A stretch of DNA of 64,000 nucleotides from Achatina immaculata (GCA_009760885.1 CM019707.1:34084645-34148644), one strand, 5' to 3'; positions 9,605-20,395 are shown, counted from the stretch's first letter. Notes: a model not told the origin generated them from the sequence alone. Numbers and translations: made by a program.

Positions 9605-9992
9605 GAGAGAAAATAATCTAACAATCAGATGAGAATGAGGATGGAACATTATATCTAACAATCAGATGAGAATGAGGATAGAACCTTCTATCTAACAATC
9701 AGATGAGAATGAGGATGGAACATTATATCTAACAATCAGATGAGAATGAGGATAGAACCTTCTATCTAACAATCAGATGAGAATGAGGATGGAACATTAT
9801 ATCTAACAATCAGATGAGAATGAGGTTGGAACATTATATCTAACAATCAGATGAGAATGAGGTTGGAACATTCTATCTAACAATCAGATGAGAATGAGGT
9901 TGGAACATTCTATCTAACAATCAGATGAGAATGAGGATGGAACATTCTATCTAACAACCAGATGAGAATGAGGTTGGAACATTCTATCTACA
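9605..9992. repeat. Minisatellite, 37-bp unit, ~10 copies
   Basis: The unit contains aacaatcagatgagaatgag then gatggaacattatatct. Copies alternate between gatgg, gatag and gttgg variants. Confidence 0.93.
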
Positions 9993-10679
9993 TTCAAAAC
10001 GTCCAGATTATATCAAAACAAGACATAACACATCTAGATCAACAACTGCTCGATAATAATACCAAGTGTGAACTCAGTACTGAGCGACACGACATAAAGT
10101 GGTTTAATCATTTAAACACAAATTCAACAAGTTTCTCTATCCTCTTCTTAATATCATGTTTGAATGAGAATCTTAATTACCTTGCCCCGACAGTAAAAAC
10201 GCAATAATCAAATGAAACAGTACAGAGTTTTATTCCCATGTTCGCATTATCACAGGCGATATTACGATTCCAAAAGTAAATATTTGCCCATTCAGCTCTT
10301 CATAAACAAAAAAGACTTTGGAGCAATCCTGTTCCCCAGGCATGTTATATGCTCTGACTTCAATGTTTACATAAGGACGGGTCGCTTACAGTAATCAATA
10401 CCAGCTTACGTAAGTTGGCTTTTCAAAAACTTCCTATATTCACAGCGTACGTTTCAAATGCAATGATTCGAACGAACTTCGGGTATTCATGGCTTCGGGC
10501 GCAGAGACTGAGGGTCCATTTGCTTGCAGAATATTAAATTGTAATCTAAACATAATTTGAAATATGACAAGAGACAACATTTCTACATTTGATAAAGGCG
10601 TGACAAGGACTTTTATGTTAGTCTTAGTCATGAGTAAGGTAATAGCAGTTACACAAAAAAAATGTGAAGTGGCTGTTGT
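9993..10679. other. No gene seen
   Basis: AT-rich, non-repetitive sequence. Frames up to about 80 codons exist on both strands but show no domain or splice evidence. Confidence 0.45.
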
Positions 10680-10726
<47 letters not shown>

Positions 10727-10754
10727 TAGTAGTAGTAGTAGTTAGTAGTAGTAT

Positions 10755-10785
<31 letters not shown>

Positions 10786-10974
10786 TAGTAGTAGTAGTAG
10801 TTAGTAGTAGTTAGTAGTAGTATTAGAAGTAGTAGTAGTAATAGTTAGTAGAAGTAGTAGTTAGCAGTAGTAGTAGTATTAAAAGTAGTAGTAGTAGTAG
10901 TAGTTAGTAGAAGTAGTAGTAGTAGTAGTTAGTAGTAGTTAGTAGTAGTAGTAGTAGTAGTAGTAGTTAGTAGT

Positions 10975-11020
<46 letters not shown>

Positions 11021-11036
11021 TAGTAGTAGTAGTAGT

Positions 11037-11067
<31 letters not shown>

Positions 11068-11068
11068 T
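10680..11068. repeat. (TAG)n microsatellite, ~390 bp
   Basis: Long tagtagtag runs, broken at intervals by tagttagtag and by attagaag variants that themselves recur. Confidence 0.97.
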
Positions 11069-11329
11069 TCAGTAAGCCATGAAATAGCCAAAGTTTCCCA
11101 ATTTGAACTTAACTAAGATGAAATAATGGCCAGAATTAAGATTAAAATGGCGCCTGGAGATGCTGCGAGACTGTGTCGAGTGAGTGGATGAAGGAAAGAA
11201 AGCGTAACAGACTTAGACAGCATCAATCCAGGCCAGATTGTAGTGTTAGGCTGAGATGTAGTGTTAGGTTGAGAAACTAAGGCGAACTATTGCATTCTTT
11301 TTGGGATATCCAAGAATATGAGATTGTCA
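11069..11329. other. Unassigned sequence before (GAA)n
   Basis: The end at a (GAA)n run resembles the tail of a LINE-E-like or GAA-tailed retroposon on the + strand. I could not confirm this from protein sequence. Confidence 0.3.
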
Positions 11330-11375
11330 GAAGAAGAAGGAGGAGGAAGATGACAAGCAGAAGAAGAATGAGGAG

Positions 11376-11406
<31 letters not shown>
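11330..11406. repeat. (GAA)n microsatellite
   Basis: Runs of agaagaagaagaag with gga interruptions, possibly a retroposon tail. Confidence 0.93.
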
Positions 11407-11408
<2 letters not shown>

Positions 11409-12006
11409 CCACCAGCTAAGCTGAGTATCGCAACACTTTCAAGCACTAAACACTTTTTTCTACCCTGCCTGAAGATGAATGTTCTGTATCATCATTATTG
11501 TCACATTCAATATTGTCACATTTAGTATTGTCACACTCAGTGTTGTCTGTGAGTTTTCCACACTCTTTTCTCACATTAATTTAGAATATTATATACGCAA
11601 GTCCAGTTATTTTCTTCCTTTCTTCCCTTTCCTCCCACGCCTCCCCTCCCCCCTGAATTCTTATCTTTATCAACGACATATGAGTTCTGAAGATCTGGGG
11701 TGTTCGTCGATTGTACAGATTTGTGTTTTAGTGAGCTTTGCTTTGTGCATGAACTCAAACACTTTTCTCGTGTTTCTGATTTCTTCTCTGTGTCTAAAGT
11801 ACATTACTTGCATTACAAGGTTTTAGAGAGAGAGAGACAGACAGACAGACAGAGAAACAACTTATTTTGTTTCATTCCATATTTCTTTCAGCCGTATCAA
11901 GTACAGTTATTTCATGGATTTTGGGTTATTTCAGTGTTGTGTGCTCATTTTCATCATTTTGAAATAATGTTACCAAGTAAAGAAACGAGATATTTTAGTG
12001 AAAGCA
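11407..12006. other. No gene seen; short GACA run at 11,836-11,853
   Basis: AT-rich sequence. The only structured part is gagagagacagacagacaga at about 11,826-11,853. Confidence 0.45.
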
Positions 12007-12053
12007 CCGACGACGGCGACGACGACGATGATGATGATTATGATGACGACGAC

Positions 12054-12088
<35 letters not shown>
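12007..12088. repeat. (GAC)n/(GAT)n microsatellite
   Basis: gacgacgacgatgatgatga run of about 80 bp. Confidence 0.95.
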
Positions 12089-12089
<1 letters not shown>

Positions 12090-12139
12090 AAGAGGTACTC
12101 CTTTACCTCTGGATGTGTGTCTTAAGACAAACCCAAGAA

Positions 12140-12775
12140 TATAATCTATGAAATTCTAATATGTTAGAGCTAGCTAATCTCAGAATATCTAATATGTTAG
12201 AGCTAATCTCAGAATATCTAATATGTTAGAGCTTATCTATGAATATCTAATATGTTAGAGCTAATCTCAGAATATCTAATATGTTAGAGCTAATCTATGA
12301 ATATCTAATATGTTAGAGCTAGCTAATCTATGAATATCTAATATGTTAGAGCTAGCTAATCTATGAATATCTAATATGTTAGAGCTAGCTAATCTATGAA
12401 TATCTAATATGTTAGAGCTAGCTAATCTATGAATATCTAATATGTTAGAGCTAGCTAATCTATGAATATCTAATATGTTAGAGCTAATCTATGAATATCT
12501 AATATGTTAGAGCTAGCTAATCTATGAATATCTAATATGTTAGAGCTAATCTATGAATATCTAATATGTTAGAGCTAATTTATGAATATCTAATATGTTA
12601 GAGCAGCTAATTTATGAATATCTAATATGTTAGAGCAGCTAATTTATGAATATCTAATATGTTAGAGCAGCTAATTCATGAATATCTAATATGTTAGAGC
12701 AGCTAATTTATGAATATCTAATATGTTAGAGCTCGCTAATCTATGAATATCTAATATGTTATAGCTATTATTTTC
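12140..12775. repeat. Minisatellite, 29-33-bp unit, ~20 copies
   Basis: The unit contains tatctaatatgttagagcta followed by gctaatctatgaa. A four-base gcta block is present or absent between neighbours, giving alternating 29- and 33-bp units. Confidence 0.93.
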
Positions 12776-12889
12776 CCCTAAATGGAAATTAAAAAGACTC
12801 AAAGATCCGAGCTGGGATGAAAAAAAACCCCAAAAACAGACAAGTTTGTTTAAAGGTCAGCAACTTGATCTTTGGTAAACTTGTCTTAC

Positions 12890-13076
12890 CTTCTACGCCA
12901 CTGCCGAAAGAACAATCTGTTGTACTTGCCAGGTTGTAAATCAGTGTCATGGACATGTTGACATTCCAGATACACTCCAGAATTCCAGACCTCGGAAGAT
13001 TCTAGTTGCTTATAGAAATCCTTTTGAGTTCGTCCTGTTTGTCTGACTGTTATGTCGGGACACGCAGACAAAATGT
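12890..13076 (-). CDS. Probable coding exon of an unknown minus-strand gene
   Basis: On the minus strand a 187-nt open block is bounded by a 3' splice site ending tggtcgacag and a consensus 5' splice site, agaag then gtaagac. Entering at phase 1 it reads without a stop and leaves at phase 2. The peptide begins ILSACPDITVRQTGRTQKDF and includes SGVYLECQHVHDTDLQPG and NRLFFRQWRR. Codon use looks coding-like, in contrast to the flanking minisatellites. I do not recognise the protein. The two cysteines and polar content would allow an extracellular domain, but that is a guess. No partner exons were identified on this strand. Confidence 0.45.
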
Positions 13077-13149
13077 CTGTCGACCATGTGATAACAATGA
13101 GTTAACGTTTTGATCCGTCTTGCTGGCTAATTCTTTTTTTTTTAAATTG

Positions 13150-13972
13150 AGTTGCAACTGTTATTAGTATTGTAACTGATATCAGTGGCACCTCATGTTA
13201 TTAGTCAAGTTGCTGATATCATTGGCACCTCATGTTATTAGTCAAGTTGCTGATATCATTGGCACCTCATGTTATTAGTCAAGTTGCTGATATCATTGGC
13301 ACCTCATGTTATTAGTCAAGTTGCTGATATCATGGCACCTCATGTTATTAGTCAAGTTGCTGATATCATTGGCACCTCATGTTATTAGTCAAGTTGCTGA
13401 TATCATTGGCACCTCATGTTATTAGTCAAGTTGCTGATATCATTGGCACCTCATGTTATTAGTCAAGTTGCTGATATCATTGGCACCTCATGTTATTAGT
13501 CAAGTTGCTGATATCATTGGCACCTCATGTTATTAGTCAAGTTGCTGATATCATTGGCACCTCATGTTATTAGTCAAGTTGCTGATATCATTGGCACCTC
13601 ATGTTATTAGTCAAGTTGCTGATATCAGTGGCACCTCATGTTATTAGTCAAGTTGCTGATATCATTGGCACCTCATGTTATTAGTCAAGTTGCTGATATC
13701 ATTGGCACCTCATGTTATTAGTCAAGTTGCTGATATCATTGGCACCTCATGTTATTAGTCAAGTTGCTGATATCATTGGCACCTCATGTTATTAGTCAAG
13801 TTGCTGATATCATTGGCACCTCATGTTATTAGTCAAGTTGCTGATATCAGTGGCACCTCATGTTATTAGTCAAGTTGCTGATATCAGTGGCACCTCATGT
13901 TATTAGTCAAGTTGCTGATATCATTGGCACCTCATGTTATTAGTCAAGTTGCTGATATCATTGGCACCTCAC
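13150..13972. repeat. Minisatellite, 37-bp unit, ~22 nearly identical copies
   Basis: The unit contains attagtcaagttgctgatat then cattggcacctcatgtt. The copies are almost identical. The only recurrent change is cattgg to cagtgg, plus one deletion near 13,332. Such uniformity suggests recent expansion or homogenisation. Confidence 0.95.
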
Positions 13973-14074
13973 ATCATAGCGGTCGGTTATGCCGAGTACT
14001 GAAGTATTATTATTTTTTCTTGTCAATTTTTCTTTATGTTTCTTATGGGGGTCAAGACCCTGTCCGTTTTGATA

Positions 14075-14172
14075 ATCAGCGACCCATAGCTGGCACGCTA
14101 GAACTAGGGTTGGCGACCCATAGCTGCCACGCTAGATTTAGGGTTGATGTCCCATAGCTGACACACTAGATT
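14075..14172. repeat. ~37-45-bp tandem repeat, ~3 copies
   Basis: Copies of cgacccatagctggcacgct followed by agaactagggttg. Confidence 0.8.
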
Positions 14173-14189
14173 GTTTTTTCAACAGAAGC

Positions 14190-14765
14190 AATATAGTAAG
14201 TGAGGAAGTTAAAAGCAGAGTACAGATAGGGAATAAAATATACTTCGCATTGCAACACCTGTTAAAATCCAAAATCCTGGCCCAAAACACCAAAATAACA
14301 ATCTACAAAACTATAATAAGGCCAGCCGTCATGTATAGATCAGAAACGTGGAGTACAAAACAGAAAGATGAACAACAATTGCAGACCTTTGAGAACAAGA
14401 TTCTAAGAAGAATCTTTGGGCCCATAAAGAATACCAACAATGGAGAATGGAGAGCTAGAAAGAACACTGAACTGAACAGCTTATTTAAATCCCAACGAAT
14501 TATAAATGTCTTGAAACTGAACAGACTACGCTGGCTAGGGCATGTAGAAAGAATGGAAGAGAACAGACAAAAGAAAATGATATAGGCACAAAAGATATAG
14601 GAAACAAAACCAAGGGTAGACCAAGACAGAGGTGGAAAGACAACACGGAAAAGGATATAAAGGAAACTGGTGTGATCAACTGGAGAGAGAAGATTAGGAA
14701 CAGAGAAGAATGGAGGAGAACTTTATCTGCAGCAATGAACCTTAATGGCTCGGAAAGCTAAAGAA
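14190..14765 (+). pseudogene. LINE-E RT C-terminal fragment
   Basis: The main frame at 14,250-14,585 reads LLKSKILAQNTKITIYKTII, then VMYRSETWSTKQKDEQQLQT and RLRWLGHVERMEE. In another frame it continues with KGRPRQRWKDNTEKDIKET and EEWRRTLSAAMN. These are the usual phrases of the region behind the polymerase palm in endonuclease-type non-LTR retrotransposons. The copy ends in a (GAA)n tail (14,760-14,830), as expected for a retroposed 3' end. It is 5'-truncated and carries at least one frameshift at 14,585. Confidence 0.85.
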
Positions 14766-14830
14766 GAAGAAGAAGGAAAGAAAGAAAGAAAGAAAGAAAG
14801 AAAGAAGAAGAAGAAGAAGAAGAAGAAGTA
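14766..14830. repeat. (GAA)n/(GAAA)n tail of LINE-E
   Basis: agaagaagaagg, then aagaaagaaagaaagaaag, then agaagaagaag, directly after the LINE-E C-terminus. Confidence 0.92.
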
Positions 14831-15109
14831 AAAACTAAGAGAGCTGTTCAGCGTAAAGAACGCGCATGCCAAGGTAGACAATAGAACTCTAAACAGGATT
14901 CAGTCTCTTTTAAATGTAGGCGCTTATTTTTATGTCTGACTGTTTTTTGTCTGACTGTTTATGGCTGACTGTTTATGCCTGATTGCTTGTGTTTGACTCT
15001 TTATCTCTGACAAGAAAAGCTTTTCCAAAAAGTCGTTCAAGAGGAAAGTTTTTTATCTGGAAGTTGGGTAGAGGAAAAGTGTTTACCTGGAAGTTGGACT
15101 GAGGAAAAG
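14831..15109. other. No gene seen; weak TGTCTGACTGTTT repeats
   Basis: Short imperfect repeats (gtctgactgtttatg) at about 14,930-15,010, then aggaaaagtgtttacctgga twice. No coding signal. Confidence 0.5.
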
Positions 15110-15220
15110 TGTTTATCAGTAAGTTAGCAAAAGAATAAATATTAATCAGGCAGTTAACAAGATAATAAATATTAATTAGGCAGTTACAAGAGAATAAATA
15201 TTAATCAGGCAGTTAACAAG
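15110..15220. repeat. ~29-bp minisatellite, left part
   Basis: Units of gaataaatattaatcaggca plus gttaacaag. The array resumes after the LINE-A insertion at 17,535. Confidence 0.88.
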
Positions 15221-15226
15221 GAAGCA

Positions 15227-16249
15227 ATGATAAACTATCTTCTGAAAATATACCAAGAAACCCAAACAGTAATCATGGAAAGTCAAATAGGAAAAAGATC
15301 TGGTTGTGAGGCCCCCAGGCCAGATAGATCTAAGTTTAACACTGGGGAAGAGTGTGAGGCAGAGGTCAGTACTAGTAATTGTGATGACGGACAAAATCCT
15401 GACGGTGTTACCAAGGAAAACTCCTGCATCAAACTAAAAAGAAAAATAAGAGTAGGAACATGGAATGTACGAAGTATGTATGAGGGAAGTATCAAATAAT
15501 ACATGATGAGATGAAAAGAACAAGGATACACATTTTGGGAATCTGTGAACATCGATGGAAAGGATCAGGACACTTCAAGAGCGGGAATGATAATATCTTT
15601 ATATACTCTGGTGGAGAATTAGGAGGAAAGAATGGAGTGGCTTTTTATTTGGACAAATCAACATCAAAAGCATTACTAGGTTACAGTCCAGTAAGTGATA
15701 GAATCCTCACTATCAGACTTAAGGGCATTCCTAGAAATGTAACAATCATCCAGGTATATACACCTACATCAGCAGCAGAAGAAGAGGAAGTAGAAGACTT
15801 TTATAACACACTGCAAACGACGACAGACCAGGTACGGAAAAATAATATTGTATTAATAATGGGGGATTTTAATGCAAAGATTGGTACAGAAAGAGCAGAA
15901 GAAAAAGGATATGTTGTAGGGAAATTTAGCATAGGACATAGAAATGAGGCAGGTAACAATCTAATGGCGTCTTGCATGGAAAATGAGCTAATGATTGCTA
16001 ACACTTTTTAAACAACATCCAAGAAGACTTTACACATGGACATCACCTGATGGGGAAACAAAGAATCAGATAGATTTCATTTTTATGCAAAAAAGTTTGA
16101 GATCAAGTACATCAGCAAAAACTTTACCAGGTGCTGATTGTGACACGGACCATGAGTTATTGATAGCAGACATGAAGATAAAGATGAAAAAGACAGTTAG
16201 GGGATCAAGACCACTCCGCTTTGATCTTACACAAACACCAGAACAATAA
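15227..16249 (+). pseudogene. LINE-A endonuclease domain, frameshifted
   Basis: The order of motifs is that of the exonuclease-endonuclease-phosphatase fold. IRVGTWNVRSM lies near 15,450, LGICEHRWKGSG near 15,540, RNVTIIQVYTPTSA near 15,740, and MGDFNAKIG with the catalytic Asp/Asn near 15,860. YTWTSPDGETKNQIDFIF follows near 16,030 and [11 protein letters not shown] with the catalytic His near 16,140. The enzyme would nick target DNA to start reverse transcription. The frame changes twice, near 15,500 and near 16,011. The N-terminal part (ESQIGKRSGCEAPRPDRSKF) precedes the domain, so this end of the ORF is nearly complete. Confidence 0.88.
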
Positions 16250-16263
16250 GGTATATATAGAAG

Positions 16264-16265
<2 letters not shown>

Positions 16266-16319
<54 letters not shown>
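16266..16319. repeat. (AT)n microsatellite inside LINE-A
   Basis: About 54 bp of atatat lies exactly where the endonuclease-RT linker of LINE-A is missing. Confidence 0.97.
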
Positions 16320-16322
<3 letters not shown>

Positions 16323-17534
16323 GAAGAAGTCAAAATGGTCCAAGCTGGTTTCAGGCAAGGAAGAGGATCAAGAGATCATATATTCAGTATAAGATTAATA
16401 ATAGAGAAATGCAGAGAGTTTAATGTGAATCTATATTTATCCTTTATAGACTACTCAAAGGCATTTGATTCTAAACAACACCAGAAACTTTGTAAAATAA
16501 TGGAAAAAATGGGATTTCCAATACATTTGATACAATTAACATCACTGCTGTATCTAGACCAACAACCAGCAGTGAGAATAAATGATGAAACAACAACTTG
16601 GTTTGACATAAAACAAGGGGTCCGTCAGGGGTGCATATTATCACCTTACTTATTTAACTTGTATACTGAAAATATAATGAGGAATGTTAGAGAAGATGTA
16701 GACAAAGAATATTACGATGACATAACAATTGGAGGTTATGAAATACAAGAGATTAGATATGCTGATGACACAGAATTACTGTCCTCAACACAAAAAAGGA
16801 ATGGAAAAACTAATTATGTCAGTCCGTAAGAACAGCGAAGAGCAAAACCTCTATCTTAATGCGAAGGAAAGTAAATTGATGACAACTGAGAAAACAAACA
16901 AGGCAGCTGAAATATGTATCAATGAGTAAAAATAGGAAGAAGTGGAGAGTTTTGAATATCTTGGATCACTGATAACTAATAATGGAGATACAATGAGGGA
17001 AATTAAAAGGAGGACATCTATCGCTCTTCAGAAAGTAAAACAACTAAAGAATCTGTGGAGAGGAACAGACAGAACTACAAAAATAAGATTTTTAAAGGCA
17101 TGCATCTTTCCCATCGCAACACATGCCTGTGAGAACTGGACACTTAACAAAACAGTTGAGAAACACATAAATGCCTTTGAATGTAAATGCTATAGAAGAG
17201 TTCTTCAAATATCATAGGCACAAAAAAGAACAAATATATCCATACTACAAGAACTTAATATTGAAGAAGGCTGGGTAGTAAAGAGGATTAAAGTGAGAAA
17301 ACTTAAATATTTTGGACACATTAAACGTCATGATAATCTAGAGATGATCGTCTTGGAAGGGTACATAATGGGAAAAAGAAAAGAGAAAGACCAAGGTGAA
17401 GATGGCTGCAAGACATCGTTGATGATCTGCAAATGGATGCATCAGCAGCAGGTCATCTTGCTCACAACCGACAGGCCTACAGGAGTGCTGTTAGGGAGGC
17501 AAAGTTCCGCAAGGGACATGAAAATGAATGAATG
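16315..17534 (+). pseudogene. LINE-A reverse transcriptase, partial
   Basis: RT motifs are visible in order: [20 protein letters not shown], then FIDYSKAFD (motif A, 16,443-16,469), then [20 protein letters not shown] (motif B), then YADD (motif C, 16,758-16,769). After a frameshift near 16,830 the C-terminal region follows with NLYLNAKESKLM, FEYLGSLITNNGDTMRE, CIFPIATHACENWTLN and [12 protein letters not shown]. The catalytic Asp residues are present, but the N-terminal palm and fingers are deleted and stops interrupt the frame. Confidence 0.88.
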
Positions 17535-17605
17535 AGTTAACAAGAGAATAAATATTAATCAGGCAGTTAACAAGATAGTAAATATTAATTATATATATAT
17601 ATAAA
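17535..17605. repeat. ~29-bp minisatellite, right part, then (TA)n
   Basis: Two or so units of gaataaatattaatcaggca resume after LINE-A, followed by tatatatatataaaa. Confidence 0.85.
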
Positions 17606-17929
17606 ACATATGAAGAAACAGTTAAGACTTGGGGGGTTAAAACATTCCAGCTGAAATATATAAAGAAACAGGTCCTTTCCTAGAGTCAAGGAATGGATTA
17701 TCAAAGATTAAAGCTCTCAGAATAATGAGTTCGTCAAGATTAGAACATCAAAGATTAATGAACATGGAAAAATGATTTTAAAAAAGGTCTTTAGATTTTA
17801 ACTGGACAGAAATTGTTCGTGTGTGGTCTTATATTTATTCTGCTTCGACAACATGTAGGAATATTTAAGATGTGATTGAGTTTTTATCGTTTACCTGAGT
17901 CGTTTCTTATCTTATATCTTATATCCTTC
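17606..17929. other. No gene seen
   Basis: AT-rich, with short imperfect repeats of atcaaagattaa. No open frame of note. Confidence 0.5.
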
Positions 17930-18190
17930 CCAACGTTAAACGTCACATAGGGCTCGCAAAGTAGTTCGCCAATTTTTCCTGTTTTTGGCGAGTCTTTTAA
18001 ATGTCATCAAGGGATTTTATGCCTGTTAATTTGGCCTCTCTTAACAATGTCTTCTTCAGAGTTTCACGTGGTCTGCCTCTTTTTGTTTGGCCTGTTGTGT
18101 TCCCCCTGATAGCTTGTTTTGGCATTCTCTGATCTTTTCTTCTCATCACGTGATCAGCATATGTCCATCTCTTTTTCCTGATCACCCATG
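17915..18190 (-). pseudogene. LINE-B 3' fragment (RT C-terminus)
   Basis: The minus strand reads KKRWTYADHVMRRKDQRMPK, then RKRGRP-like TKRGRPRETLKKTLLREAKL and GIKSLDDI. The same segment, with the same 3' untranslated phrase gttaaacgtcacatagggct, occurs near 22.3, 22.75, 27.4 and 34.2 kb. The extreme 3' end is a ttacatcttac-type tail. This is a short truncated relic. Confidence 0.85.
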
Positions 18191-18415
18191 ATTTCTACGT
18201 AACCATTAATTATTTTTTAACGTGTACCTGAATCATGTCAACATGACGATTAATTATTTTTTAACATTTACTTGAATTATGTCTACATGACTATTAATTA
18301 TTTTTAACGTTTACCTGAATCGTGTCTACATGACGATTAATTATTTTTAAACATTTACTTGAATTATATCTACATGACCAGTGATTATTTTTTATTTCAT
18401 GTCCACATGACTCCT
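18191..18415. repeat. ~52-58-bp tandem repeat, ~4 copies
   Basis: Units contain gattaattattttttaac followed by gtttacctgaatcatgtct and acatgac. Confidence 0.85.
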
Positions 18416-18610
18416 GCTTGACGTTAAAAACCCCGTTAATTTATCTGATTTCGTTATTCACGAATCACATTTTGTGCAACTTGAACCCCTGTGTGATTTG
18501 TTGTGAACAAAGACTTATCCGTTCAATTCACAATTTGTCGAGTAATCTTCAGCGTACATCAAGAACAAAAGAGAAACATCCTGTGCAACACATCCCTGTT
18601 ACTGATCAAC
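18416..18610. other. Unassigned sequence leading into LINE-F
   Basis: A frame is open from about 18,418 and runs into the RNase H-like segment, but I cannot assign the first 60 codons to any domain. Confidence 0.35.
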
Positions 18611-19100
18611 AATATGGTCATGATATGGCTAACGGTGCCGCTGTGACAGATTCAGAGAGTATGCTTCATAAGACTGGGAAGAACTTGCTTCGAAAAGATT
18701 GGGTTGATATGACCAGTCATCTGTGACAAGCCTAACATGGCTTTACTGTCCAGGGCGTGCGGGAGTACATGGCATTGATGTGGCAGACAGACTTGCTGGA
18801 CAGGCTAAAATAAATGGCAGACTGACAATGGACATGGAGGGGGACATTGCTAAGGCTGTATTGGAAAGACTGCGGGAGAATGAAGAGCGGGAATGAAAGA
18901 ACAATGTAGCTGTGAAGAGACTGCTTGAGCTAGGACAAATTAAAGGTGCTGGTAGGAAATCTGAACTTTGTGGCAGAAAACGCATTGTAAACAACCAACA
19001 TTTGACAGGAACTATTAGCAGACATACTCTTGGATGGATGCTGCGGCATGCGGCGGGGGCATATATGGGGTTGTCCAGAATGAAGCCAGAGTCTTAATTT
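18611..19100 (+). pseudogene. LINE-F: RNase H domain of an I-like retrotransposon
   Basis: The first part reads AAVTDSESMLHKTGKNLLRK then DW, matching the RNase H T-D-S-x-S-M-L and R-x-D-W phrases. After a frameshift at about 18,725 it continues CPGRAGVHGIDVADRLAGQA, the typical C-P-G-H-A-G-V-x-G-N-x-x-A-D-x-L-A motif in which His is replaced by Arg. The next frame, KRLLELGQIKGAGRKSE, leads to TISRHTLGWMLRHAAG. This C-terminal RNase H would degrade the RNA template in intact I-clade elements. Frameshifts and the missing polymerase make it a relic. Confidence 0.75.
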
Positions 19101-19184
19101 TTAGCCTCGAACAGAGTTCTAAAACGTTAAACTAGGTATATGTTAAATTAGGTTAAATTAAATGTAGTTATATTAGATATATAT

Positions 19185-19605
19185 ACTCTATCGAAGTGAA
19201 TCATGGACATTAAACAGATCGAAGCAAAGATCACTAAAGAAACAGAAATGTGGTTTCTCACGAAACAAAATTTGAAGAATACGATGGACAGCTGAGATAA
19301 CAAACAGGGAACGTGTAACAAAAGCAAATGAAGAAAGGAACATAATTACATCCATAGGAAAACGGCAGTCATAATTCACTGGGCATATGATGAGAAAGTG
19401 AAGACTTGGAAACATCATAACAACAGGAAAGTTAAATGAGAAGAGAGGCAGGGGAAGACCATGAGACAAAATTCATGGACAGTCTCAGGAGATGGCACAA
19501 TACAAAGTCAGCAACGGAAAAAATATCAAGAAGTATGATCGCCAACGTCTACCGGCATGGCATATAGTGATGATGATGATGATGATGATGATGACGATGA
19601 AAATC
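19185..19605 (+). pseudogene. LINE-C 3' fragment with GAT-rich tail
   Basis: Frames give RIRWTAEITNRERVTKANEE, then TTGKLNEKRGRGRP and SRSMIANVYRHGI, the recurring LINE-C C-terminus. It ends in (GAT)n at 19,569-19,600. The element is truncated and carries several stops. Confidence 0.8.
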
Positions 19606-19684
19606 AAATAAAATCAGCAGCTGTCTTAAAACTAGATATGTAAGTCGAAAGAAGCACGGGGAAAATCGAAATAAACATATAAGC

Positions 19685-19742
19685 CATCAAAAACATATGT
19701 ACCATCAAAAACATATGTACCATCAAAAACATATTTACCATC
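19685..19742. repeat. 18-bp tandem repeat, ~4 copies
   Basis: Unit catatgtaccatcaaaaa. Confidence 0.88.
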
Positions 19743-20395
19743 AACAAGAGAACGATATATCATTTATAACAGTGAAATAACCTACTGTAAGAAAAAAAAA
19801 AACACGTTTGGCAGAGTTTCGTGAGAAATAATAGCTTCAACTGAAACAAATAAAGTCATAAACAATATGCACATAAATCTTGGATGATTGAAGATAGAAG
19901 TACCTAATGACAAACAATGACCTGTCCTGGTCGCTGACACGTACGGTTACCTTAATTCAGAAGGAAAAAAATAAGGTAGTCCTGGCACTAGGTTCCAGGG
20001 AAAATAATCTGACTAGTCTTAAGTTCAGCCAGCGACAACTTAAGCCCTAGCGAAACTTAAGATCCTAGCTACAGACCTGGGCACGTTTGTGAACCCGAGT
20101 TCACGCTTTGTTAGATCCGGCGTGACCTCAGAACAGTCCTCGCGTGAAGCCTTCACAGAAGCGGCCAACTTAGCTGACAACTTTTCGTAATTTATAAAGG
20201 GGAGGTTGGACTGGTAATGTGTTTTGTGTCATGTGATCTATTCAAAGTAAAGTAATACTACCTTTGTCGTGTGAAGTTTTGGTGTAGAAAAGTGTTTTCC
20301 AATTTGAGGCGTAAGCCTCACAGGAGGCAATTTGAATATTTGGGGGTGGGGGGTGGGGATGGGGAAGCGATCAGAATAGATATTTTTTTTTTTTG
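19743..20395. other. No clear gene; GC-richer patch at 20,010-20,170
   Basis: The patch at 20,010-20,170 gives an open minus-strand frame (LSAKLAASVKASREDCSEVT) without splice signals that I trust. The rest is AT-rich, with A-, T- and G-runs near 20,340-20,395. Confidence 0.35.

Larger units (their letters stand above)
15221..17534 (+). mobile_element. Longest + strand LINE-A copy (endonuclease to 3' end)
   Basis: The element sits in the 29-bp array and is flanked by agttaacaag at 15,211-15,220 and 17,535-17,544, its likely target-site duplication. It holds the start of the LINE-A protein (from ATG near 15,276), the apurinic-type endonuclease, part of the reverse transcriptase and the 3' tail (aatgaatgaatg). 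The link between endonuclease and polymerase is missing and replaced by an AT microsatellite at 16,266-16,319. The copy at 41.7-43.7 kb keeps that middle part, so the two complement each other for a consensus. Frameshifts near 15,500, 16,011 and 16,830 and stops near 16,930 and 17,215 show it is inactive. Confidence 0.9.

Noticed and set aside
11700..12125. 141-codon frame with a poly-Asp end
   Set aside because: The Asp run is the translated (GAT)n/(GAC)n microsatellite, and the upstream part shows no domain.
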